64,000 nt of DNA, taken from Blastomyces gilchristii SLH14081. Taxonomy: Eukaryota; Ascomycota; Eurotiomycetes; Onygenales; Ajellomycetaceae. Under the pieces are notes generated by a model. The model had not been told where the DNA came from. It worked only from the letters and a program-made list of their open reading frames with translations, and did not search any database. Shown here one piece after another: positions 1 through 11,624 of the stretch (position 1 is the first letter of the stretch; each line of letters begins with the position of its first letter). Position numbers and translations under genes: made by a program. The DNA lies in assembly GCF_000003855.2 (NCBI RefSeq), contig NW_003101646.1:1-64000 (forward strand), written 5' to 3'.

Positions 1-289
1 AATAAACAAATCAGTCGCATCACTGAATACAATACAGAATGTTAGAATATAGTAAAATTTAATATATGAGATAACTGTTCAGACTCTTCAATTATATTAG
101 ATGATTAATTATTGAGTGTAACACTCTGATTAGAAAAAGATTCAGATATTAAAACTTTCTAATATAAAGTGAACTTAGTTGAAATATGTAATTGATTTAC
201 TGTTTCAGTTTTATAAGATAATAAAGACAGTCTCAATTACTTATATATCAATGCTGCAGTCAGTCTGATAAGTATATAACAGTTTATTT

Positions 290-1080
290 ACTTATCTTAA
301 GAAGCAGTTGAATTACTTAAAAAGAAATTCAGTCTGAGATAATGCTATAGCACAGACTATTATTACTCTAAGAAATAAACTGATATATTATTACAGTAAA
401 ACTGAACAATCTTTTACAGAGTACTATACTATAGCAGCTCTACTAGATTTCTCTTATTAAATTAATATCTACACTTCTCAAGATTGAACAGAGAAGAAAT
501 AAGACTCATATATTAAATTAATCTAAGACTACTATAATATCAACTATCAGAGATTTAAATGAGTAGATGTTAGAGATATAAAGACTGTGAAATATAATTT
601 TCTAGTAAGTAATAATCTTTGATAATACTTCATATTATATAGAACTATAATACTAACTTTGAAATAGAACTTACATATATTGATTACAACTGAAAATCAG
701 GTAAAACTATATACTTATAAAACTGAATTTGATCACTATCTTCAAGATAATTCAACAAATTTATACATCAAATCAATTCTAGAGTTATGAAAAATTGTTA
801 AGAGTATATATTCAACTATTACACTGATGATACATGATATTCTGATAATTCTATTAACAGAGATGAGAATGAAGTAAAAGTTCAACTCAAGCTGAGATTT
901 TTATTACTATCACTGAGAACAATTATAAGAAAAAATAATCAAGAAACTCATAATTGTAAAATATAAAATTATCAGACAGTTTAATACCTCTGATCACAGT
1001 ATATCAGAGAAGTGTAGTTTTCATAAAAAAGTAAAGAATAAACTTATACAAGAATGTATTTAGTTATTTTATAAGTATTA
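290..1080 (+). mobile_element. Degenerate retrotransposon Gag-like trace
   Basis: Forward translation from about 290 keeps a long coding-like register interrupted by TGA/TAA stops. It contains a stretch resembling the central part of a Ty3/gypsy-type Gag (SFTEYYTIAALLDFS) near 410-455, followed by lysine- and isoleucine-rich sequence. No protease, RT or LTR could be recognised, and the upstream part lies outside the window. The Gag assignment rests on a short resemblance only; it could belong to another retroelement class. Confidence 0.35.
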
Positions 1081-1394
1081 TCAATAATCATTATCAAATT
1101 CTAATTATATAAGCAATCACTGAATGAACTGAATGAGACTGAATTTAATCTTCAGTCTCAGTCTCATTCTGATTTTAAAAGAATGATTATCTTTCACAGT
1201 TTATTCTGAGAAATTACTCTCATTTTACTGTTCTTGAATTAAATCTGATCATTTTTCATGTCATTTCTCTCAGAAATAGTTCATTTTCAGATTTTTTTGA
1301 GGCTTGATCCTGGTGAGACTCACATCAAGAAATGTATGAAATCAGATTAAATAAGATCAAATGTGAAATTCATGGTCCTGGCGGCAAGTCTACT

Positions 1395-2337
1395 TATATG
1401 AATATTCATAGCAATGAATTGACTGATTCAGCTGTAAAAAAGAGTTCAGAATTAACCAGATCTATTTAAAAAACAGTGTTCTGATCTTTTATAAAGAGAA
1501 AGATAAAAGAATCTTATTTAAAGAAGTGAAATGAAAGCTGACAGAAATAAAAAAAGAGCATACATTAGTCAAGATTTGAGACAAAATCAAAGTAGAAATC
1601 TTGTTTAATTAAATATAAAAAGAAAATATTCTTATCTATAATTCAGCTGAAACTAGAACATGATTATTTCAAATTCTATATACAAAGATTTGATAATAGA
1701 TTTGATTCAACAGAGTGCTTATTCTGCAATGTAAATGAAAATCCTGAGTATATTGTAATATATTGTGTATTATACAATAGTCTCAGAGTCAGATTAAAGA
1801 AGAAGTATGATTTAAATCAATTAAATATGAGATTCTTATTCTCAACTGAGATAGGAATTAAATACTTAATAGACTTTCTATCAGAAACTAAAGCAGCTAT
1901 AAGAAAATGACTGAATTCAGAAGTATCTGAATATGAAGAGATGAAAATTAATTAGATATAGTCTGTTAAAACAGCTATATACTATCTGTTAATAATTTTA
2001 TTTTGTTATAGTCTCTCTTTACTGTACTTGTTTTCTTCTGTTCTTTTCTATCTATCTATTTAATATATCTATCTTTAAGACTATATTCTCTTTTCCTTTG
2101 TCATGATATTTTCAAATGATTTCAAAGTATCAGAAGATGTTGAAATACTGCAATTTATAAACAGTTTTTATATTCTGAGCTGGAATTTTCTGATTTTGCA
2201 TATCTGAAATTGATAAATGTATAATAGCTGACTCTATAGATATAGGAAAAACTCTGAGAACTAAAGATTCTCAGATAGATGTCATAGTCTCTGACTGTAT
2301 ACATCTATAATTGAAGAATAATAATAATAATAATAAA
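1395..2337 (+). mobile_element. LINE (Tad1-like) 3' fragment, plus orientation
   Basis: This is a copy of the 3' end of the LINE at 3,195-9,330, in the opposite orientation. Homology starts near the end of the RNase H region (CTTATATGAATATTCATA at about 1,400; its reverse complement lies near 4,145). It runs through the CCHC-like tail and 3' UTR to an (AAT)n tail at about 2,317-2,337. Stops interrupt every frame. The left junction is blurred by mutation, and no convincing target-site duplication was found. Confidence 0.8.
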
Positions 2338-3194
2338 CTACATCTTATAAGTAATTAATAAGTTCTCTGAAACTTCTTTTATAAAAGTTATTTATAATTT
2401 AGATAACTACTTCTGAGTATCTATAGTAGAGTTTATAGAAATTAAAGTATATAAGTTTCTAGTTCTTTTTATTATAATACATAATTACTGACTGACAGAG
2501 CTTGAAATATAAGAATAAGTACTTACAGATAATTATTCAGATATTTACAGCTTGATATAATATATACTGTTAATTACTAGAAGTATTTACAGTAGAAAGA
2601 TAAAATATAGAGATTAAATATATAATAGTATTTAAGCTGAGTTATAAATAGTATTTGTAAACTTCAGTCTATATAGTTGTATGTAGTCAAGAGCTGCTAA
2701 CTCTATTAATTATATAAGAGATAGAAATAGAGATAAAGAATCCGCAAGAAGCGGGATTTCTTACAGAAATCAAGACATGTAAGTTTGAAACTCACAGAAG
2801 ATACATTAAATTCAAAACTTAAGTATCTCAGATTTCTAATAAATACAGAGATGTATAAATTACTTTAATAAATCACTCTATATTTCTGATCTGAGAAGTT
2901 ATTATTATATGTATTTAATTATCATCTCTTTGTATTTTTCTATGTTCTTATTATCTTGATACAATCTTAATACCTGTATTTTCTTCTATATAATTAATAC
3001 TTAATCTGTATTTAATATTACATAAGAACTTATTATAAGCTCTGCTTATATATAAGTATAATGAAAGAATAATAATAATAATAATAATAATTTTATTAAT
3101 ACTGAAATCACTGAGTTAAAATAATATATTAATAATAAAGATAAGAAAAATAATGTATTTAAATAATATTTAATTAAAAAAGACATGTATTGAA
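2338..3194. other. AT-rich spacer between inverted LINE tails
   Basis: About 860 bp of AT-rich sequence separates the two convergent LINE 3' ends. It contains an (AAT)n microsatellite near 3,067-3,091 and a small GC-richer spot at about 2,738-2,755. The 10-mer AAGACATGTA occurs at about 2,772 and again near 3,180 just before the minus-strand LINE tail, which may be chance. No gene is visible. Confidence 0.6.
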
Positions 3195-3585
3195 TTATTA
3201 TTATTATTATTCTTCAATTATAGATGTATGCAGTCAGAGACTATGACATCTACCTGAGAGCTTTTAGTTCTCAGAGTTTTTCCTATGTCTGTAAAGTTAA
3301 CTATTATACATTCATCAATTTCAGATATGCAAAATCAGAAAATTCCAGCCCAGAATACAAAAACTGTTTACAAATTGCAGTGTTTTAACATCTTTTGATA
3401 CTTTGAAATCATTTGATAATATCATGACAAAGAAAAAGAGAAAAAGAACACAGTCTCAAAGATAGACATATTAAATAGATAGATAGAAAGAAATTGAAAG
3501 AAAAAGATAAAGAAAAAGATAAAGTAAAGAGAGACTATAATAAAACAAATTATTAAAAGAGAGTGTATAGCTGTTTTAACAGACT

Positions 3586-6500
3586 ATATCTGATTGATTT
3601 TCTCCTCTTCATATTCAGATAATTCTGAATTTAGTCATTTTCTTATAGCTGCTTGAGTTTCTGATAGAAAGTCTATTAAGTATTTAATTCCTGTCTCAGT
3701 TGAGAATAAGAATCTTATATTTAATTAATTTAGATTATACTTCTCTTTCAATCTGACTCTGAGACTATTGTATAATACACAGTGTATTACAATATGCTCA
3801 GGATTCTCATTTATATTGCAGAATAAGCATTCTATTGAGTCAAATCTATCATCAAATCTTTGTATATAAGATTTGAAATAGCCATGTTCTAGTTTCAGCT
3901 GTATTATAGATGAGAATATTTTCTTTTTACATTTAATTGAACAAGATTTTCACTTGGGTTTTGTTTCAAATCTTGAATAATGTATACTCTTCTTTTGTTT
4001 CTGCCAGCTTTCATTTCACTTGTCTAAACAAGATTCTTTTATTTTTCTCTTTATAAAAGACCAGAACACAATTTTTTGCATAGATCTGCTTAATTCTGCA
4101 CTCTTTTTTGCAGCTGAATCAGCCAATTCATTGTTATGAATATTCATATAAGCAGAAACTCAGTGCAGATGAATTATCAGCTTTGATATTCTTCTCTTTT
4201 GAATTTTTAAAATAGAGTTTAAGATCAGTTCAAGATTCATTTGATCATTATGAATCTGACTATTTCTAAGTCTTTTTAAAGCAGCTTGACTATCAGAGAA
4301 TATTCATATCTCTTTCAAATAATTTCCTCTTTTATGAGATTTTATTTCAATGAGTTTGAAAGCTTTCACTATTGCAAATAGTTCAGCATCAAAGACTTCA
4401 CATTCAGAGCCTAGATTTCAGAAATCTGAGATAAAATTGATATTATCTTCAGTATAAGCAATTCCTGCATCTAATCTATTCAAGTTCTCATTTTTTGAGT
4501 CATCTGAATAAATCAGAATAGAGTCTTTTATATTAATTATAGAAATTCTCTTTGAATACTGTTCATATTCTTTCTCTTTTAATAGTTCACTTATTTATAA
4601 GTCTATAAGAGATTCAAGCTTTTCTCTTCAGAGAGATAACTTCTCATGATCAACTTTTTCAATATTTAAAGAAGAAAATTGATTTTTAATCAGAGAGTAT
4701 AGTCTGTACAGTTGAGAAGGCATTTTCTTTGAAGAATTATTTTCATTTCAATTAAGAAATCTATTCCAATTCAGTTCATTATCAGAGTTAATTAATGAAA
4801 ATGAAGAAGAGACTCTTTCTCTGATTATATGATTTAAGCTCATCTTTACAACTCTCAGAGCATAGTTCATACAGGCCTTTTCAAATCTAATAGCAGAAGA
4901 AGGAATTGAAGCTTTAATTTTCATTGCTTTAATAGAAGATGATTTGAATGCTCTCAGAATTCTTCTCAAGACTCTGTTTTACAGACTTTGAAAGAGTTCA
5001 GTGAAATTCTCTTGATTATTTCATTAAACTTGAACTTCATAATCAGCTACTGATGTAATACAGGCTATATATAACTGTCTCATAGCCTGGAAGAATAGAC
5101 CTCTCTCTGTATTTGATAGTCTGATTATATTGTTCAATAGTCTTTCTATCTTGACAGTTCTTTGTTGAATGTGATATTTAAAATTCAACTTGAAGTTTAA
5201 TCATACTTCTAATTATTTGACATTTACACTGGGTTTAATCTCTCTATTTAAAAGAGTTAGAGATAGTTCTTTCTCATTGAATCTCAGAAAGAAGTGAATT
5301 AACTCAGTTTTATTCATATTAAATTAAATTTAATTGATATCTACTCTAACAAAGATTTTCTTTACAGCTTCTTCAATTACTTTTAAATTCTCTTTGATAG
5401 TTTTTGAGCTGTAGACTAGATCAATATTATTCACATAACTCAGAGATTGCACTATTCTCATATTTCTATTTTTAAATAGATATACAGTGTATATTGTAAA
5501 TAAAATGAGTGAGATTGAAGATTTCTGTGATACTTCTATTTTTATCTCAGTCTTATCTTATTTCATTTCATCAAAGAAGAGTTGTATACTTCTTTTAGAT
5601 ATAAAACAGTTAACTCATTTTATTAGAGAAAGTGACAGTTTTAATATCTTCAATATCTGAATTAACTTTGACTTTGAAACATGATCAAATGCTTCTTTTA
5701 TATCAATGAAAACTGCAGTTGAGACCAGATTCTCATGCTTTGCTATTTGAATATCATGAATAACTGAGAGAACAGTGTCAATTGCAGAACACTGTTTTCT
5801 ATCTCTCATTTATTCACTGAATAAAAGAGAATTATCTATAGAGCTTATAAAAGATAGTTAAGTAGCTATTATCTTTTCTAAAACCTTTTCTAGACAGTTC
5901 AATAGAGATATTACTCTATATGACTTAGGAATTGAAGTTTTTCTATTAGGTTTTGTAAGAATCACTCCAGTGACTTCTCTTCAGCATTCAGAATGATATT
6001 CATTTTTCAAGAGATTGAAAAAGAGCTTAAAATATTCATTCTTTAAGTAGAAATATATATTCTGAATAATCAAGTGATTAATTGAATCAGAATCTGCAGT
6101 AGTTTTAACAGAACTTGAGAAGATAGCTGACTCTAATTCATCTTGTGTAAGATCAGGCTATTCTCAGTTATTTTCATCAATGTAGTTGAGAAGTGATATA
6201 TTCTCTTTCTCTGAATCTGAATCTGAATCTGATGAGTTCTGAAAGAGAATTCTTATAAAAGCTTGACATTTTTCCTTAAAAGAGTTTGCTGTATATGATT
6301 CATTCTGAAACTCATATTCTAAGACTGGAAGTTTTGCTACACTTCTTGTTTTTGTATAGTTAAAAGCTTTAAAAACTTCCTTTTCTTATACTTCTTCAAG
6401 AAATTTATTCCAGCAGTCTGTTTTAGCTCTTTTAATATCTGAAAAATATTCATTTCTGACAGCTTTGAACTCTTCATCAGATATTACATCATTCTTTCAA

Positions 6501-7546
6501 TCTCTTCTAGCAGTAGCTAATTCTTTCCTTTTAAATGAGATATTCTCATTTCATCAAGATTTTGAATACTCAGAAGATTTTCTCTTTGAAATATTATCTC
6601 TAACACTTGTTAGAATAATAGATGTAATAAGCTTCACTCTATTCTTAAGCATTTCATTTGAGATATCTTGATCAGAATTTCAATATAGCTCATTCTATCT
6701 TTCAGATTTTAACAGTTTTATGCTTTCTTCAACTGCTTTTCAATCAGCTTTTTCAAAGTTATACTGATTAGAGAGAAGAGGATTTTCACTCATTTATTTT
6801 TCACTCAGTTCAATATCAAATTGAATAATCTCATGATCTGATTCTGATGTCTCATTTAAATCAATAAACCAGTTTACAAGTCTTCTTTTCATTAGATTTT
6901 GTGATATGAAGATTAGATCTATAATAGACTTCTGTTTCATATCTTTTCTAAAGAATGTTTATTAATCAGACTTATTAATCAAATCTATTGAATGCTCAAA
7001 GATTCATTTAATCAGATTATCAGCTCTCACTGCTCTCTTACATTCTGAATTTCATCAGAGATGATGTGCATTGAAGTCTTCTATAATTATAGAGTTTCTT
7101 AATGAAGTTATATTCAGAAATTCTCTATCAATTGTTCAGATATTATTATATTTCTTCAATGACTTTTCATTATAGATATTTATAAGCTGTATAGTATCAA
7201 ACTCATTTTCTTTATCTATAATGTCACTCATCAGAATATCAGAGTCAGACATGATATCAAATCTGAGATTAAATTGATATCTTGATCTCTTTCTTTCATA
7301 GATCACTACTCTTGACTTTATCTCAGACTTTTGAGGTAAAAAGCAGTAGTAGCTTGAATGAGAAATAATATATTTTTACTCAGCATCAAAATTCGGCTTC
7401 TGAAGCAGTATAAAATCAACTTTTTATTTAAATACAATTTGAAGACAAGAATAAATGCAATTTGAGTTTCTATTCATATTATTTTGAATAAATGTGATTT
7501 TTGAAGAGTTTTTAAACTTTTTTTATTATTTTTGTTGTATATTCAT
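3586..7546 (-). pseudogene. LINE ORF2: endonuclease, reverse transcriptase, RNase H
   Basis: Endonuclease motifs appear at about 7,530-6,950 (the FILLQKP segment and IIIEDFNAHH). RT motif A is seen at about 5,680-5,760 (FIDIKEAFDHVS). The RT active-site box at about 5,440-5,420 reads SYVNNI where YxDD is expected. RNase H lies at about 4,520-4,090 (YSDDS, FDAELFAI, FSDSQAAL), followed by a C-x2-C...H...C motif (CLFCNINENPEHIVIHC) near 3,780-3,830. The protein is broken by many stops. Loss of the catalytic Asp pair by G-to-A change (on the coding strand) is what RIP would produce. Confidence 0.8.
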
Positions 7547-7554
7547 ACTAAAAG

Positions 7555-9190
7555 AGAGTAGAGTAGAATCTAATCACTATTATCAGATAGTAGATTATAA
7601 CTGTTCTGAAAAGTAGGAATCTCAACTGCTTACATTATATCTAGTTTATCATCAGAGTCATTTCTCAATTCTCTAATCTTAACAGAAGTTTAAGAATTCA
7701 AATTCTGTTTACATTTAGCTGGAGAATTGAAGTTTGAAGATTTAGATAGTTGAGAGTTTCTTCTTTTTGAGCTTGCAGTTGTGAGTTTACTGACTTGACT
7801 ATTCTCTTCAGTTCTAGGTTTACTCTGAGCTTCATCTTTTCTTCAGTTCTTTTGAGTTCTTGAAGTAAATATACATTCTTTTGAGCTAGATGCATGTTTT
7901 TCTTTACAATTAGAGCATTTAAGCAGAGTGTATTAACATATTTCACCTCTTTTTAAGCATGTTTCACATTTATGCTTACTAGTTTTATGATCTCTGACAC
8001 AGAATGCACATTTTAAGTCTCTAAAACAGGAGATTGCAAAGTGTTCATATCTTTGACAGTTTGAACACTGTGTTTGAGCTTTGAGATTCATTCTTGAGTC
8101 TTTGTATTCATGAACTCTCATTTTCAAATCTACTACTCTTACTTCAGAGATCTTTAACTGTTCTATTATCTTTGTATATACTAGAATAGAGGCATTTCTT
8201 CTGCTTTGTCTGAACTCAATTGAATTTAGTTATACAGGCTTCTTTCTCAGTTGAATAGAGTTGTATTCTTCTAATTCATTTTTAAGAAGTAGTATTTCTT
8301 CTTCACAGTCAAAAATTTCAACTGGAATATTATAAAGAATGAATTTATCTCACTTTTCATCTCTCTCAGATAGAATTGTTGTGTTTAACAAAGATTCTAC
8401 TGCTGATTTTCAGATATTCTCATTCTGAATAAGGAATTCAGCACTGAATTCAGACATTGTAGTCAGAATGATGGAGTTTTCAAAGAAGAATAACTCAATT
8501 AAAGCTATAACTAATTTTTGAACTTCAATATCAGTCATTAACTGAGAAAAGAACTGCTGATTGATTTCATTTCTAATTCTGAAAATAAGGTTTGAGTTTA
8601 GCTTATTTCTCTGTAATATGTCCTGATTTGAGACTTTGAGAATAAGTCTTCTATTTCTGAAGATTTGAAGATTTTTCTCTTTTTACATTTTTTTCTTCAC
8701 TCTTCTATCACTAGAAGTATGAGCAGTATTCTTCTCAGTTTTCTCAGAATTTTGAGCAGATTTTGAGACAGCAGATTTAGAGATAGCAGGTTTAGAGATA
8801 GCAGATTCAGACTACTTAAGTATATATTTTCTTCTGATTTAAAGAAGAAGAAGAAGAAGAAGTAGAAAAGAAAGAAGAGTAAACTGAAGAGTCAGTGATT
8901 GTATTAGAAATTTTCAAAGTTTTTTGAACTGTATTTGAAATTTCAAGTTTGAACTTGATCACTTTCTGTAGTTATCTAGTCTGAGTATGAAGAATTAACA
9001 GAACTTCTTCATTCATCTCACTCAGACACTGCTTTTTAAGAATTTTACTTGCTTTTTCAAGTTTCTGTATTTCAAGAACTTGTTATTTCTCTATTTCTTC
9101 TTTCTTTCTTCTCTTCAGAATTTCAATCTCAGAAATAGCATTTGAGAAAGCATCTTTTTTCACATTAACTGAGTGTACTTTTGAACTCAT
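7555..9190 (-). pseudogene. LINE ORF1, Gag-like with zinc knuckles
   Basis: A start at 9,190-9,188 opens a lysine- and glutamate-rich N-terminus beginning MSSKVHSVNVKKDAFSNA, likely helical or coiled. Near 7,960-8,060 a cysteine/histidine array (CSNC...H...C, then CAFC...H...C and CETC) gives zinc knuckles typical of LINE nucleic-acid-binding Gag proteins. A charged helix follows (7,700-7,900). In-frame stops interrupt it, for example just after the KKEEIEK segment. It lies directly upstream of ORF2, as in Tad1-like elements. Confidence 0.75.
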
Positions 9191-9204
9191 TATTCTTACT
9201 CAAT

Positions 9205-9327
9205 GAAAAGTTGATCAGACTAATTCAATTAAGATATTTATTAAACTCTTTTGAATTGAGAAGTTGATCAGACTGTTTCAATTAAGAGGTTTCTAAGTCT
9301 GTTTTCAATTGAAAAGTTGATCAGACT
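9205..9327 (-). repeat. Three 53-bp tandem repeats in LINE 5' leader
   Basis: The block GARAAGTTGATCAGACT recurs at 9,205, 9,258 and 9,311, exactly 53 bp apart. Similar sequence follows each copy (TTCAATTAAGA or TTCAA). In element orientation the array lies just upstream of ORF1, where LINEs of several clades carry promoter-bearing monomers. A promoter role is inference. Confidence 0.75.
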
Positions 9328-9330
9328 ATT

Positions 9331-10179
9331 TCAAAAGAAGAATAGCAGACTTTTATGTATAAAATATCTGATTTTTTTCACTCTAGTTCAGTAACTAGGT
9401 TAGATTTTTAAAGAGAATCTAATAAACTAAAATTGATTTTTAAGATAAATCAATAAAATCTTTACAATCTCTTTCTTGGAATACAGTGAGGAAAAGTATG
9501 ATATCAATTGATAGTAAATCAGATGATATGACAGTTTTTAAGAGAAAAACTGATAAAAAATAAATCAATTTTTTACAGAGAAATTGATTAAAACTATTCA
9601 ATTTTATTCTAAATCATTCAATTCTTCTCACACAACAAGTATGCAACTCAAATCAGTTAATAAAGAGTGTAAAAAAGAATTAAGTATTAATAAAAGCTCT
9701 TCAGTCACTGAAAAAGTAATTCTTACTTAAAAGAATATGAAATTATGATAGAAAATAACTCTGTTTTTAATTCTTTATAAGAATATTATATAAAACCCAG
9801 AGAAAAACATCTTACTTTTTCAAGAGAAGTAAAAAACTATTTCTAAGATCTTTTTTTTTTTGCATTAACTGCTGCAGAAGAATAAGATAGAAACTGCTAA
9901 GATATACACTACTGTATACTCTCTATCAAGACTTTTCCTCTTCAGAGTCTTGATATTATAGAGAATATAAGTCTGTTTCTATATAATAATGTAAATATTG
10001 TCAGTGAGATGTAGAGAAACTGATTATTTATATTTTAAAATAGAAGACTTTGTCAATAATTATATCAATATAGAGTTAATTCTCAAATTCAATAGAAATC
10101 TAGTGTTGCTGTTCTCAATTTCTTGCAGAATCTATTGAATATTGAGATATTAAAACTAGATTTAATATATCTCACTATG
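9331..10179. other. AT-rich degenerate sequence
   Basis: About 850 bp without a recognisable domain. It is probably the remaining LINE 5' leader plus older repeat debris. It contains a T11 run at about 9,850. Confidence 0.5.
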
Positions 10180-10735
10180 CAGGGATCAAAGGCTCAGTCA
10201 GACCTTGAGATATACTGATTTTATAGTTGTTGATGTGCTGTTGACTTGTTGTCTGTTGATTATGTGCTTGATATTATCGCTGAGGTATCTTTTTGTATTT
10301 TTCTGCCGGGGATGGGCCAGATTGGGAAGGGCGGTACGAGGGTGGGACTTGGCATTGGTGTTTTGGAACATCAAAGATGGACAGGGTTTTCGCGGAGGTC
10401 GCACCTCAGATATCTCCACAACTACAGATCAGGGATCTTCCAAAATTGAGAAGATTGATGCATACAGCTAGGTCTCTTCACCTTACAATTTGTATGGCAA
10501 TTTGGCCTGGGGTTGTGGTGTGATAGGGGAGAATGAGGGATAATCCCACACAGGAGTTCTGAACGACGTCTGGTTCATGTTTGGCTGGATAACTCCACCA
10601 CCACACGGGGTATGCGGTCGGCGATGGGGTCAAAATGCTTGTATGATCGAGGGCTTTTCGATGGATCTATCGGCGGGTTCTTATTCGAAAAATCGAGCGA
10701 GTTTGTGGTGGAGCGGTTGACACATGTATTGAATA
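10180..10735. other. GC-normal island inside the isochore
   Basis: Composition changes abruptly: CpG dinucleotides and G/C-rich words are common from about 10,310 to 10,725, against almost none on either side. A coding-like plus-strand stretch of roughly 65 codons without stops ends near 10,743 (includes GLFDGSIGGFLFEKSS), and other short ORFs overlap. I recognise no family. It may be a single-copy relic that escaped RIP, or a recent insertion. Boundaries are approximate. Confidence 0.6.
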
Positions 10736-10740
10736 ATAAT

Positions 10741-11611
10741 TGAATAATTTTAGAGAAATATGAATATTTTGATTTTTTTTATAATGTTTTACTACTAATT
10801 TTCAGAGAGTGCTGAGAAAATTCTGTTTTTATAAGTAATATATTCATTACAATAGTTAGTTAATGCCTTTAAACTATATGTATAAAAGTGAATGAAAAAA
10901 TTACACCTCAAAGCCAGTATGATTAGATGCTTTAAAAGAGGTTTTATTATCATGCCTTTATCTCACTTCTTTGACCTTGAGTGTTTTTAAATTATTCTCT
11001 TTATATTCAGTCTGAATTCAGCTATCTTTCTGTTCTAGCAGATCATCTTCACGTGACTTTACGACATTCTGCGCGCTTCAAAATCTTATCTCAGTGAGCT
11101 CAGACTCTCTGACTTAATTTAAATAAGTTACAGTATTATTATTAACTAATCTGATATGATACTAATCTACTTTTAATATAAGTTATATGCTCAGAGCAAT
11201 TCTTATCAGAGAGTCTGAGAAGAAATAGTTTCATCTTCAATGAAGATTTCTGAGATTTATAAGAATTTTTCAGATTCTTTAACTTTGACTTTCTATTACT
11301 ATATACTCACATATCTTTGAGATTTGAAAATCACCTTAGCTTATAGCTAAAGAGAAGAAGAATAGAAATATTTCTTTAATATTTTAAAAAAATCTATATT
11401 TAAGATAGATGTATACTCTTAAAAATAATCATATTTTTAATCTCAGAATTTCTAAGAGCTTTTTTTTTATATGAGAAATTGAATTAAAATTTCTATATTC
11501 AAAAACACACTGATTAACTTTAAGATGATACTTCTATTCTAAGAACTTGAGATATGAATATAAAAAATCAGATACATTATAAGAATATTATTATTTTAAG
11601 GTTCTAAGATG
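10741..11611. other. AT-rich sequence without identifiable gene
   Basis: AT-rich, stop-dense sequence with a tiny GC-normal patch at about 11,048-11,080. No domain or repeat family was identified beyond the general RIP-type composition. Confidence 0.5.
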
Positions 11612-11624
11612 ATACAGAAATGAT
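11612..11624. repeat. Target-site duplication, left copy
   Basis: ATACAGAAATGAT lies directly before the (ATT)n tail of the minus-strand LINE fragment. It is identical to 13,014-13,026. Confidence 0.85.

Larger units (their letters stand above)
3195..9330 (-). mobile_element. Near full-length non-LTR retrotransposon (Tad1-like LINE), inactivated
   Basis: Read on the minus strand the element has, in order, a 5' leader with 53-bp tandem repeats (9,205-9,327), a Gag-like ORF1 with CCHC knuckles, then ORF2 with apurinic-type endonuclease, reverse transcriptase, RNase H and a terminal C-x2-C...H...C motif. It ends in an (ATT)n tail (3,195-3,211 on plus). Presence of RNase H and CCHC Gag fits the fungal Tad1 clade of LINEs. 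Every domain carries stops and RIP-type transitions, so it cannot be active. The exact 5' end is uncertain because the leader fades into AT-rich sequence above 9,330. Confidence 0.85.

Noticed and set aside
2772..3190. AAGACATGTA 10-mer at both ends as a target-site duplication
   Set aside because: Only ten bases, no element structure between the copies, likely chance in AT-rich DNA.
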